Shown here: positions 1 to 12,152 of the stretch, in pieces
How the letters are laid out: each line of letters begins with the position of its first letter
How positions within the stretch are numbered: the stretch's first letter is position 1
Origin: Tetrahymena elliotti 4EA
Lineage: Eukaryota; Ciliophora; Oligohymenophorea; Hymenostomatida; Tetrahymenidae
NCBI GenBank assembly: GCA_000231825.2
Contig: JH720360.1
Coordinates: 344,872-408,871 of the forward strand
Direction of reading: 5' to 3'
Length of the DNA stretch: 64,000 nt
Program-made: the position numbers and the translations under genes
Notes under the pieces: model-generated
The model's database searches: none
What the model was told of the DNA's origin: nothing
The model's input: the letters and a program-made list of their open reading frames with translations, nothing else

Positions 1-685
1 TACTTTGGGGTAACAATTAATGGTGGGTGTTATATTCTCTTATACCTTACCAAATTAAATTAAGCCATCTGAAAAATTATTAAGTTGATATATTCAACAC
101 TATTTTAAGTAATCACTAGTTCTACATACAAACATAAAAATGAATAGAATTTAAAATTAAATATTAGCTGAAAAGTAATTTTATTGCCTTTCTAACTATG
201 AATAGTGCTTAAATCAATTCTTGATATTTTTGGATCTATTCCAAGAGTATTTTAGTATCAGATTTTGATGTTTATAGAACATGTGCTAAAAAGATTAGAA
301 CAAATCTAGAAAAGATTTGATTTATCATAAAAGAAAATTATTGCATAGTCAATTAATCATAACCTTAAATACGTCTTTACAGTTTGTTTGGATTAAAATT
401 AGTTGTGGGTGATTGATAAAGAATTTGTGATTTTTTAGGAGCAAAAAGATTTGGAGATCGCAATTTTTCTTTTATAATTACATACTTTTATATCTGTTGT
501 AGTATCTTATTAGGTTCAAATTGTGACATTTATTTCCTTATTTTTTCCTTTTAATAATCTCTAAGTCCCAACTATAAATCGTGTACTTAATGTATTTAAT
601 TTGATCATAAATCACAATTAAAAAACAAAAATCATATCTTAAATCTTATCAAAAAATTAGTAAAACACAATCATTCTACTTAAAA
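1..685. other. AT-rich non-coding 5' flank
   Basis: No frame on either strand shows a protein-like reading under the ciliate code. The last 100 bases before the ATG at 686 are A-rich, as before other genes here, and presumably hold the promoter and 5' UTR of the next gene. No tRNA or repeat was recognised. Confidence 0.5.
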
Positions 686-2879
686 ATGGACCCAAAATTA
701 TTAGTTAAGGAAGGTAAAAACTACTTTATTCAACAATTCTTCACAGGTTGTTTAGCAGAAATGGCCTACTACATCGAATCAGATAAAGTTGCTGCCATCA
801 TTGATCCTATGAGAGATTACTAAAGATATATTGACTTGCTCAATCAAAGAGGAGCTACTTTGAAGTATGTTATTGAAACTCATTTCCATGCAGATTTTGT
901 TTCCAGCCATCTTGATATTGCAAAGATCACTGGTGCCACTATTGTATATGGTCCTACTGCTTCTCCTAAGTATGAAATTAAGGTTGCCTCAGATGAAGAA
1001 GTCCTTGAAATCGGTTCCATCAAGATTAAGGTTCTCCACACCCCTGGTCATACTCCTGAAAGCAGTTGCTATTTGTTGCATGATGAAAACAATGTTGCCT
1101 AATGCGTATTCACTGGAGATACTCTCTTCTTAGGTGATGTTGGCAGACCTGATTTAGCATGCAATAGCTCTGTAACCAAAGAAGACTTGGCTGGTTAACT
1201 CTTTGATTCTTTAAGATCCAAGATTTTCAAATTACCCAGAGATATTATTGTTTATCCTGCTCATGGTGCTGGCTCCTCTTGCGGAAAGAATATTTCTGAT
1301 GGTACATTTGATACCCTTGAAAACTAATTCAAGACCAACTGGGCCCTCCAAGAAAGCGTTACTAGAGAAGAATTTGTTGCCAGACTAGTAAAGATTTCTG
1401 CCCCTCCCTAATAGTAATTATTTATTAGAATTCATATTTTTTTAAGCTAGTTAATTAGATTTATAGAGGGATAGAGAGATTAAGTAGTAAATTAATTAAT
1501 CGTTTGATTACTTTTTTCAAAATTACAAAATATAGTCATGCAAACAATAGAGTTTTGTTCATAATTTAACAATTTTTGTCAAATCAAAAATTACGTCTGC
1601 TCTGTCATTAAAAAATACACTAATTAATTTCAACTTAGAATTTATATTTATTTCAACTAATCATTATATTAATTTATTTTTTATTATAATTACAGCTACT
1701 TCTATGATGCTAAAATCAACAGAGAAGGATATGAAAGTTTAGATTCAGTTTTGGAAAGAAGCACCAAGGCTTTGACTGTTGATCAAGTTAAATAAGAAGT
1801 ACAAAATGGAGCTGTTTTAGTTGATGGTAGATCAAACCAAGAATACATTTAAGAATTTATTCCTGGCTCTTTCTTCCTTTCTTTAGGTATGCCCTTCGCT
1901 TAATGGATTGGAACCTTGATTAAACCTGAAACCAAGCTCATTATTGTTTCTCCTGCTGGCTAAGAAAAGGAAGCTATTGTTAGACTTGCTAGAATCGGAT
2001 ATCACACCGTTTTAGGTTATCTTGAAGGAGGTATTATATTTATATACATTATCTTTTTAAATAAAAACAAAAACCAAGCCAGCTAGTTAGCAATTTAAAA
2101 AATTGTCCATTTAGCCTAGTCTAGATTCATGAATGCAAAATAAGTTTTATCTTAAGTAAATTGCCTGAAAATGAAAATAACGGCTTAATTAACTTTTTGA
2201 TGATTATTATAATTAAGCAATACCCCAGATAAATTTTAATCAATCTTCTGAATCCCAAAATCAAAGACAAAAAAATTAAGGCTAAATGGGAAAAAATTTA
2301 AATAAGCTTTGATTTTTTTAGGGAAAAAAGAAATAATCTCTAATTATAAGATTATAGAAAAATATTATATTAAATTAGGTTTTTTTATATTTTTTGATTA
2401 GATCATTCATAATAACAAATTGACTAATTTTACTTTTATCTTATTTGCAGATACTTCGTTTAATCAATTTTTTTTCTAACACATTCTTTCATTAAATAGG
2501 TATTAATGCTTGGAAAAATGCTGGTTTACCTTTGGATCACTCTAAGGATGTATCTGCTGAAGAATTCGTTGCTCAATTATCTCATGGTATTTATGCTGTT
2601 GATGTTAGAAAGCCTGATGAGTTAATTAATGGAGGCTCAGTCAAAGGATTAAAAAATGTTGAATTGACTGTTCTTGAAGCTGAATTAACTAAAAATCCTA
2701 ATTTATTCCCTAAAGATTAAGATTTATACATTATGTGTAGATCTGGTTAAAGATCAGTTGTTGCTATTAGTATTTTAAAGAAATTTGGTTATGAAAAACT
2801 TATCAACGTTGCTGGAGGTTTCATTGCTGTTGAAAAAACTGGATCTTCCGAAGTTGTCGGCCCTACTTGCACTAACTGA
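686..2879 (+). CDS. Metallo-beta-lactamase/double-rhodanese fusion, persulfide dioxygenase-like
   Basis: Three exons (686-1413, 1696-2030, 2500-2879) give 480 aa, TGA stop at 2877. Residues 1-240 are a metallo-beta-lactamase domain of the ETHE1/persulfide dioxygenase type: metal ligands in THFHADF (65-71), TPGH (119-122), FTGD (142-145) and a later PAHGAG. Two rhodanese modules follow. The first has SPAGQEK where the active-site Cys loop should be, so it looks catalytically dead. The second keeps the loop CRSGQRS with Cys near residue 434. In this family the lactamase part oxidises persulfide sulfur to sulfite and the rhodanese part moves sulfane sulfur, usually in mitochondria; no targeting peptide is obvious here. 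The ATG at 686 is the first in frame and is followed directly by the domain. Both introns preserve frame (the GGT Gly codon is split at 2030/2500). Function by family is well supported; substrate is inferred. Confidence 0.93.
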
Positions 2880-4438
2880 AATAAATGAAAGAAGCAAAAA
2901 TTTATTTTTATTGTATTATAAAAAATATACTAAAAAAATAGGATAAAAATAATGTTTGCAAACCTTTATCAAAAGAAATAATTTAATATAAAATTTATAA
3001 AATCTTTATAATAGTAATAAATGTAATTGTGTTTTTATTTGTATTACTTCAATCTAGTAATAACATTTCTAAATATTTCTTGGATAACTTCTCTCTATAT
3101 AATTATTCTTTCTTTTATTTCTTCTATATCTAACTTAATTAAGTTACTCATTTAAGTATGTAAAAGTTTCAAATATTTTTAAACAAAAATCCTATGAGAG
3201 GGATTGTTAACTAAAAATGAGATAAATACAAATAAGTATATTAATAAATTAGATATTTTTTGAAAAACTAACATTTTTTAATGTAAGGGATAGGGATGCA
3301 TAGTTCTTGTTTACTTCTTTGACAATAAATTAACTACTTTTTTAAATAAAAAAATCAATTATAAAAAAACTCTTACCAAAATTCCTAAAGAAAATAGTCA
3401 AGATCTTCGTACAAATGTAGTACTTGAACAAGTTAAAGATTTAATGGGTTAGAGATATCCAATAAAATCTCGTTATTAATTGTCCCTAACTATTTTTTTA
3501 AGGATAACCCATTGATTATCTTATGTTAATTTTATTTTTTTAATTTTGATTTTTAAAAATTTATTATTTGTGCAAAAATATCAATTTATTTAAGTCATTG
3601 AGTTGAAATTAAAATTTTAAAGAAAGGAGAGGCTATATTTTAAGAAAAAAAAAAAATCGCAGAGTGAAAAAAAAAGAATTTGGAATTAAAGATTTTTTGG
3701 TCGGAGGATTTTTTATTTTTTAAAAAATAGGCTCCAAAAAAACTTTTTTAAAATTATGAAAATTAAAAGGTAATTGAAAGAAGATGTGGATACACTAAAA
3801 ATATTTTTTTTATCTAAAATGAAATTATTTCTTAAATTCTAAGTATCAATAATATCTTTGTTTTAAAGTATAAAAAATGTATTTCGAAAACGCTTATTTT
3901 TTTACAATTAGATATTATTTACAGATTAATGAAAGAACATATTTTTTAGACTTATGATGTAAAATATATTTAATAGAATTTCAATTAAAAATGAAAAAAT
4001 AGATGCAGGTGTAAGCACTGTGGTGTGTATTTATTTAACAGTAATTACCATGGAGATTAGGAAATATATTTTAAGAAAAAGAGATTTCTATTTTAAAAAA
4101 TAAAGATTATAAATTTCTGTTATTTATCAATCTTTTTGATGTAAAAGTAAGCAAGAATCAAAAGAAAGCAAAATCGTTTGTGTCTGTGCGTATTTATTGC
4201 AGTTTCTAATTACATAAATATTATCTATTCTTGCATTTTTTATCAACAAAAATTAGTAAGGTCTGAAATGATTGTTAAATATTTTTCACTTTTTTGAGCC
4301 ATTTTTCAAAAAATGAATGTCCAAGAATAAATACCATAAAACAAGACAATATATTTCAATTATTTATTTATCAATTTTAAATCAATCTTTATCTAATAAT
4401 ATTAAAACAAATAAACAAAATTAAGAAAAAAAGATACT
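2880..4438. other. AT-rich intergenic region
   Basis: About 1.55 kb with no supported gene on either strand. It contains homopolymer A and T runs and no recognisable RNA gene. It must hold the 3' end of the sulfur enzyme gene and the promoter of the gene at 4439. Confidence 0.5.
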
Positions 4439-7400
4439 ATGGCTGGCTTTAAAAAAGTTAATAACTCTAAATAAGAATATCCTTCATAAAATATACCTAG
4501 CAATTTTACAGTTAGCATACAGAACGATGAGCAGAAAGAACATGTTCTTAAAAAATGCTACGATAAGTTTTTGGAGTTTCCTCTAGAGCATCAACAAAAA
4601 ATCATCTAGTCAATCTAGCCATAACCCTAAGCTGCAGTCAAAGAAAAGGACCAAATTTTAGAGATAATTAACTTTTTAATTGAAAAAGATAAGACTATTT
4701 AGTAGTCTACTGCACGTCAGCGTATGAATTTGATAGCAAATAAACCTAAGTATGAAATTATAATGAGAGTATTTGAGGCAAAGTTTGCCCAGATGCAAAA
4801 ATCCAAAGAAGAAATGATAAAATTTTGTATGAGGAAGGCCTTCAAATTTGTGTATGATAAAATTGTGAGTGAAAAAAAGTAAAAACTAAATAAAAAGGAA
4901 TAGAAATAACTTAAAAATGAATATTTTGGAATTACAAACGAAAGTGAGTATGCTCTTCCTTTCAGGTAGAAAATTATTTTTTCAATTTTTATTCAGTTAG
5001 TTCAAGCATAAATAACTCAAAAATCAATAAGAGTTTTCTAAATTTAAATTTAAGGACCAGCAAAGCTTATCCCATAATAAATTTGTAAATTTGATAAATA
5101 TCTACCATGAAGTTCATGCAAGGTAAAAATAACTCAATAAAAAATAAATCATGGTTAAGTAAGCTAGTACACTTATTTTATAATATTCTCTTATGATTAC
5201 TGCAAATATCATTAGAGCTAGAAAGAAAATTATTTAATATTTTGATGCAAATGAAAAATTGCCAAAAAATTAGGGAGAATCATTAAATTTGTTGAAAAAT
5301 ACAATTAAATTCCCATTATTTATTTATTTGATAGATCTATTTTTACAAAACTTTGAAAATTTTCTTTATTTTCAAGCTAAAAATTAGAATCTTTGCTTGA
5401 TTGATTGATTAATTAATTGAATGTTTAATTTAATTATTAAACCCCATAAAATCCTAAAATTATTTGATTGGATTATATATAATAATTCAGCACTCTAACT
5501 CACTCACTCTTTCTATCTTTCTTTTTAGCTTAGCTCTATAACTTAAATTTTTATTGTATCAAAATAATTGTAAATGCTTCTACTAATATTCTTTTAACCT
5601 TAATTTACTAACTTAACCTTTTCATTCTGATCTTACATAATAATTTAAATTTTTCATGGAAAATAAACGCAATTCGTTTATTTATTTCTAAACGCTTCAT
5701 TCTGCCAAAAAAAATAAATGAAGCTGATAATAAAATTTTGTATTAACTGTAAATTTTAAAACAAATTATTTTAGAAAATAAAGTATTTTTTATGATATCA
5801 TTTTTGATAGATATCTTTCATCATTCAATTATTGTATAAAATTAACTTAAGTAGACAATTATCAAAATTTTTAATTTTATTAATTTCTCAAACAGAGATG
5901 ATTCTGCAGAGAAGACAATGAATGATGATTTCCTCAAAAAGACATTTGCTCTCAATAATTTCATAAATGATTATAAATTGTTCTTAGGTAATAAATTATT
6001 GGATGGTTTAAATTAATTATTTACAGTTTCTTTTTTGCTAAGACTTATAAATAATTAATATTTACTACTCTCTATTTGAGGAGGTAAAGTAGCGATTTAT
6101 GAGAGTTAATTACGGATTAATTAATGTTTTTGTTTGCCTTCACAATAAAATAGCAACAAAGTGATTCTTTGATAAAAATAAAATTTAGATTTTCAATATA
6201 CTTTCTTATAATTTAAGATTACTTGATGGAATATCATTAAATTTTAAAAAAGCGTTGCACTAGAAAAAGGAAATAAGCAATATTTTTTATAAAGTTTTTA
6301 CTTGAAAATTTACAATTTTATTGGTGTTGATTTTTTTTTTTGAGCAAAAGCATGACAAATGAAAAATAAGCAGATTAAAAAACTAATTAATCTGTAAAAT
6401 ATTAAATTAAATGTGTTAATTCATAACTTTTAAAGAAATTCTGTAAAAATAAATCTTATCACAATCAAAAAAATTTATAAATTGGTTGGTTGATTAGTTT
6501 GTTTGTAACTTCAATTTCTATTCATTTCATTAAAATTTTTATTCCAAAAGAAAATTATGATGAAATACTTGAAAAAGATAATTAAAAAAAAATTGCCATC
6601 CTTGTAGACCAAATACTTGAAACTGAGGATACTAACTTCGAATAAGTAACCATAAAACAATTAAATCCAAATTCTCCTTAATATATTTTTTTAAATCAAA
6701 TAGGGGATACTAAAAATAAAAAGGATACCATGGTCCAGAGAAATTCTAGAACAAACGAAATAATTAGCACAATTTTTACTCTAAAAATATGGTACAATCA
6801 ATGAATCATTAACAAGCTCGAAACCCAGCAATTAAAATAACTCATAACTCAAAGATGCTCATAATAATATATAAAGTGAGGGGATTTTTAATGATTAAAG
6901 CTTAAATTTCTAAAATTCTTAGGCCAACAATAGCAATAGTAACAGCTTTAATACTAATACATTTACCAAACAAAAATAGCCTTATGTTTCTTATGAAGAA
7001 TTCAAAAAATTAATTTTGAGTTTTTCAAAAAATCCATACTTCAAGGAGCTTGTAATGAATTTATTGAAAGACTTTAACAAAAATGATCAAAGCAATTTAG
7101 AATCAACAAATTTTTAAGACTTTTAACATAACTCATAAACCTACTCTTGTGAAAAAAATGATTCAGTAAATTCAGCCAACTTAAATATAAACTAGAAACA
7201 TTAGAATGTATAATTGGCAAGTGAATTAAATTAAAATTTACCGCATGAATAAAGTATTATTGTAAAAGAAAATTAATTAATGTAATCACCAGAGAGAAGT
7301 GGAATCAATAATGAAAAAAATGTAATAAATGAAGTTTTTTACTTTTTCTTTTATTTATTGAAAAATACACCAAATTTTCATTTAATTTTGTTGAATCCTA

Positions 7401-8655
7401 TCATAAATTTTACCAAATTTTTATTTTGAAATTATTTAGTTGAATACCAAGACACTTTAAAGAAAATCTAGCTTAGAAAAATCTAATTCGATGTGTGTTA
7501 AAGAAGAGCTGAATGATAGCACTAAAATTCATTCTTTCAGAGAAAAAACACCAGAGCTTTCTTCTTTTAAAGCCTTTAAAAGTACTTCTTAATTTAATAT
7601 ATCTCCAATAGGTAATATAGGCAGTATGAGTCAATCGGCAAACCTATCTTAGAAAAATTTCAATTAAAGCTAAAATCAATAAATTGGTATGTTTGGAGAA
7701 TAAATTCCCAATAGTATAGCTGCAAACCCTTTTAACCAAGTAAATTTACAAGGATTAATTGGCTAATAAGAGTAAATTCAACAATAAAACCTATAAAGTT
7801 AAAACATTTATATAAACCCATATTAGAGACCAAATAATAACATTTTACCACCAGTTAACATAACCTCCCTTCCTATTGAAAGTAATAATTAAAATTTTAA
7901 CTAAAATCTCTATCTGGGAATGAATGAAATGGCCCAATAGATGAATTTAAATAATGCTGATAATACGTTTTACTAGCAGCCATTTACCTAAGCTAATTAA
8001 AGTTATGTTGAATAATAAGATTCTTTCAAATCAATTTTTCTTTCGCTTTTACTTTACTTTGATCAAAACTAGCAAAATTAGTAATAGCAACAATAATAAA
8101 ATCAAATAAATTTTATGAATTAAGATTTATTAAACTTTCAAAATTTGCTTACGCCCCCTATTTCTGCTTAGGATTATTCCTTACAAGATTTAGCTTAATA
8201 GACAAAACAATACTTGTAAGCAGGTCATACTTAGCTATTAACTCCATAGAGTTTAATTCCAAATAATGAATTTTATGGAGAAAGAAACCTATCTTTAATA
8301 TAAAACTAGACTTTAAAATAATAAAAATAGCAAAATTCATACCAAAATAGTGGGTTTTCAAATAATGTATTTTCTAATTTAGTGAACGAAGTAAGTTTGG
8401 ACATACCTAAATAGAATTTAGTTTAAGACTAAAACTTATTGAAACGAATGAACCCAAATTCTTAATTTTATTACCCTGTATCAGAGTCATAAGTAAATAA
8501 ATTATTTTAATTTAGAAAATGTTTGATTTTCTTCTTTTTTAAATTAGTTAAATATATAAAAATAGCCAGAGAACATTTAAATTAATTAAATTTAGACAAT
8601 CAATTAAAGCGAAGAAATTTTAAATAAAGGAATATAAAAGAAAGACCAATAATGA
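4439..8655 (+). CDS. Gln/Asn-rich ciliate protein of unknown function, seven exons
   Basis: Exons 4439-4965, 4997-5122, 5896-5987, 6551-6645, 6704-7321, 7440-8492 and 8548-8655 join in frame to 872 aa ending at TGA 8653. The N-terminal ~300 residues are charged and helical, with segments such as YEIIMRVFEAKFAQM and IPWSREILEQTKQLAQFLL. From about residue 300 the chain becomes low complexity, dominated by Asn, Gln and Ser, and is probably disordered. There is no membrane segment or catalytic motif. I do not recognise the family. The exon model rests on frame continuity: each joint removes TGA codons and restores a charged, protein-like reading. The weakest joint is the first intron, only 31 nt (4966-4996), while reading straight through reaches TGA quickly. 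A prion-like tail of this kind often marks RNA or condensate proteins, but that is only a guess. Confidence 0.75.
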
Positions 8656-9777
8656 ATGATAAAATTATTAAAATCATTGAAAATTGTATTAAAATTGATC
8701 CACCAAAGCCAACAAATTCAATTTTTTATCAAAAAATATCATTTTTTTTTATATGTGAGTGAATAAATCTAAATAAACCCATTTTTTTATTCATACATAT
8801 ATTAATTAGTTTGTTTTATTTCTATTTATATTTTGTCTTTATTTCTGCTCTTGCTTTCTTGCTAAAATGAATTAGGTAACTTTTCAAATAGTCTCTCCAT
8901 TTTTTACAAAAGAATGTGAACAAAAAATAGTTTCAATTCATACCTTTATCAATAAAATAATTCATTTATCAAAGATAGATAATAGGTAAAGTTAATCATA
9001 AAAAAATAACATCAATTTACATGTTTTTTAAAAATTTTGTAAGTGAGTATTTCAAAATATTAGATAAAATATATTAAATTGATAAATTTTATTAATAAAA
9101 ACTATTAAAATTAATTTAATTAACCAAATATTATTCCTTATTTTATCATTTATTACATATTTAAGATACTTAATAGACATAAATTTAACTTTAAATTATC
9201 TCTTCTTTTCTTTTTAAACTTAAGAAATAAATTTAAATTGTTGTAAAAAATATGATATTAAAATCATCCTTTTTTAGGCAAACACATAATTTTTGTTGAA
9301 AAACTTTGAAATGATAAATTTGAAAAATGAAATATTCATTTCTCCAAGTCAAATAAAAAGTAGATGTAAATAAATATATTTAGAAACAGTATGATCTAAG
9401 TTGGATTTCAAATAGACTTTTCTAAATATTTAAAATACTTTAAATATCTAGATTGATTTCACAGAAAAAAAATAAAAAAATAAATACTCACACAAAGAAA
9501 TATATACAATTAAAAATAAAACTGAAATGTTTTCTTAAGGAAGAATTAAAATAATCATTAATCATTTTTACTCTATCAAAAAATTCATATTATTGCTGAA
9601 TGAAGATAAAACTTATTAACTTTTGTTCTGAATTTATTCTAATTTAATAAAGATTAAATGAAGAAATACTTATTTTTAATCTTCATTCTTTATTCATATT
9701 TTTTGAAATAATTTAGAGGCTAATTTCTTGTAATAATATTTAAATTGATCTGATTGGAAGTTATTTCATCCACTAAA
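8656..9777. other. Convergent intergenic spacer
   Basis: About 1.1 kb between the 3' ends of a plus-strand and a minus-strand gene. Very AT-rich with short open stretches only; no gene, tRNA or repeat family seen. Confidence 0.5.
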
Positions 9778-11235
9778 TCAGGTTTGATTTTTTTAGATTA
9801 ATTTTGTTTGATATTTCAATTTATTCTAAGTGAGTTTCTATGTTTTATACATTAATATAACTTTTTGAAGTCTCTGTTATCATAAATATTTTTGTAAGTT
9901 GGATTGAGAATATAAGATACACTAACCTGTACAAGAAAAAGTGTCCAATAAATTTCCATGAATAGAGTAAATATAAACAACATCAGTAAGTATATATAGG
10001 CATATTTGAAGATACTCCAGAAGTTTTAAGCTAGATCTATTACAGCAAAAAACTAATAAACAATACATTTTGGAACTAAGAAAAATCTTGTAAAGATCCA
10101 AATTGTGACTCCAAATGTAATCAGCACATAAATAATTTTTTTTTGTTTCTATTCTAAATCTGCATATGCTCTTCCTCCTGCTACAATAATATCACCTTTG
10201 TATAATTATATAAATAAATTAATCATATCTTTATTCTTTATTTTTGTTACCTGCATTATGTAGGATAAAAAAAATAGTTGACATATTTAGGAGATTGAAT
10301 AAAATTGAATAAACGATTATTGCCAAGAACATGAAATGATTTAGACCTGTTTCATACTTTTTGTATTCATCCTATTTTCTTGCACCAAAAAATAAATCAA
10401 CTAAAGCATTAACATGAAAAGCTAGCTGAATTAAATTGAAATAAATCATCTAGTTTTTTATATTAGGATCCTCTTAGTTGAGGTTTGGAAATGATTCTAG
10501 TATATTATTACAACATCCTTTTCCACCAAGTTCATATGGCATCCAGCTTGTTTGCTTAAAAGTAAGCAATCCAAATAAAGTCATAAGAAAATAATATATA
10601 GTTTCATATATCCAAAGATTAATTTTATTAGCTCTGTGAATTCTCAATACACCTTTGTATTTATTATTCAAGTTTCTCACCACCCACTAAAAACATATCT
10701 ACTTAAATATTTATTTAGTCAAAGATAGTACACCAATCATAAAAATACTAAAGAAAGTATATTTTAATTCAACAGTTTCAATTATTGGCTACTATTCTTT
10801 TGACCATTATCTGAAAGAATAAGCTGGTTTAATAAAAAGAAAGAAAATTCCTAAAACAATAGCAAGAGCAAATTTAAAAGGTTGTTCAAAATCTTTCACT
10901 AGAACTCTCTATCTTACTTTTTTCATGATCTTCGAAATATATTTTTAAGCTTCTTCTACAGCACAGCTTTACTCCCTCAAGCCTTCTCTTGATTATATTA
11001 ATTCCCTTACTTTATTACTGATTATATTTTCTTTTTTTAATAGTTTTTCATCTTTTTTAACTCCATTTTATTTAAAATTGCATTTTTATTAATTTTAATT
11101 GATATGCTTTTTAGAAATATGAACTTATCCTAATTAATAGTCCTCTGAAACATTAGATATCATAATATGATTTAGTTATTTATCTTTATCCACTATCAAA
11201 TAATTCCTCATTTGCTCCTATTCTTGAGAATCCAT
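9778..11235 (-). CDS. TLC/LAG1-domain (ceramide synthase-like) multi-pass membrane protein
   Basis: Minus strand, exons 11235-10251, 10195-9927 and 9873-9778, 449 aa. The N-terminal ~130 residues are hydrophilic. Then come hydrophobic helices (FKFALAIVLGIFFLFIKPAY and others) and the TLC core. Family signatures are LRIHRANKINLWIYETIYYF, a SWMPYELGGKGC loop, and a Lag1p-type block running through HFMFLAIIVYSILFN to ILHNAGD, where ceramide synthases have HHxxxxxL...LHDxSD. The reaction in the family is N-acylation of sphingoid bases in the ER. Here the first histidine of the catalytic HH pair is Asn (N299-H300), and HDxSD is HNAGD, so activity is doubtful. The last exon is the least certain: without its intron the frame reads on to a TGA near 9817. 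Could also be a TRAM/CLN8-like TLC protein. Confidence 0.8.
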
Positions 11236-12152
11236 AAAAAACCTTTCCAAAACAAACTTTTAATTTATTTGCACCTACCTGTTGAAGATTATATATGTAA
11301 TTTTTTTATATTTTTATCTAAATAAGTAAATGAAGTATTTTTTCAAAACAAAAACTATTTTGCATTTAGAAAATACTATTTTAGTTATTTATTACACAAA
11401 GCAGACAATATTTAAATGCCAACAAGTATTCTGTATTTTATTTAAAAGTAGAATCAAACATAAAAAACAATGCTTGAATTATAAAATTTCAAAATTTTTG
11501 TTACCATTTATTAGAAAAATTGTTAATTGAATCAATAAATGCTAAGGATATTAATTCAAAAGATCAAATTTCCCACTAAAAAAAATTGTAATGTTCTATT
11601 ACAAATCTAAAAAGTTGTTTTAAATAGTATTAGATATTAGTCCTGAACTAATTAGATTATTTTTCAATCATTTAAAATGAGAAAGCAATAATCAGATAAA
11701 AAATTAAGTAGGAAATCAAAAAACTTTATTTTAATTAGAGTTTAAAATATTAATATTTTTATACAAAAATCAAAAAAATTTTAATCAAATATCCAATCAA
11801 ACAAAAAAATAATTTAAAGTCTTAAAAATTTAAATTACTTATCAAACTTGCTTTCTGAAATTATCCAAAACTTAGTTAGATGTACTAAACTAAATAAAAT
11901 AAGAATGTAAGTAAAATGTAAAAGTCATTTTAAAAAAAGTAAAAAATAGGAAAGTTAATTTAGTATTAATAGCATAGAAAATGCTTGATAATTTTTAATT
12001 TAATATTTTCAAAAGTATCATTTTATAGTTACTTTTACTTTGTTTTGAGTAAAGTACTCAGTTTTAAATTAAGAAATACATAAAAAGTTAACAAATATTT
12101 AATAGTCTATTTATTGTTTTAATTTATACAGATTGTTTGTCTGTGATCTTAC
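11236..12152. other. AT-rich intergenic region
   Basis: About 0.9 kb between the start of the TLC gene and the 3' end of the helicase gene, both on the minus strand. An ATG-started open stretch on the plus strand (11330-11530) has only AT-driven composition and is not believed. Nothing else seen. Confidence 0.5.
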
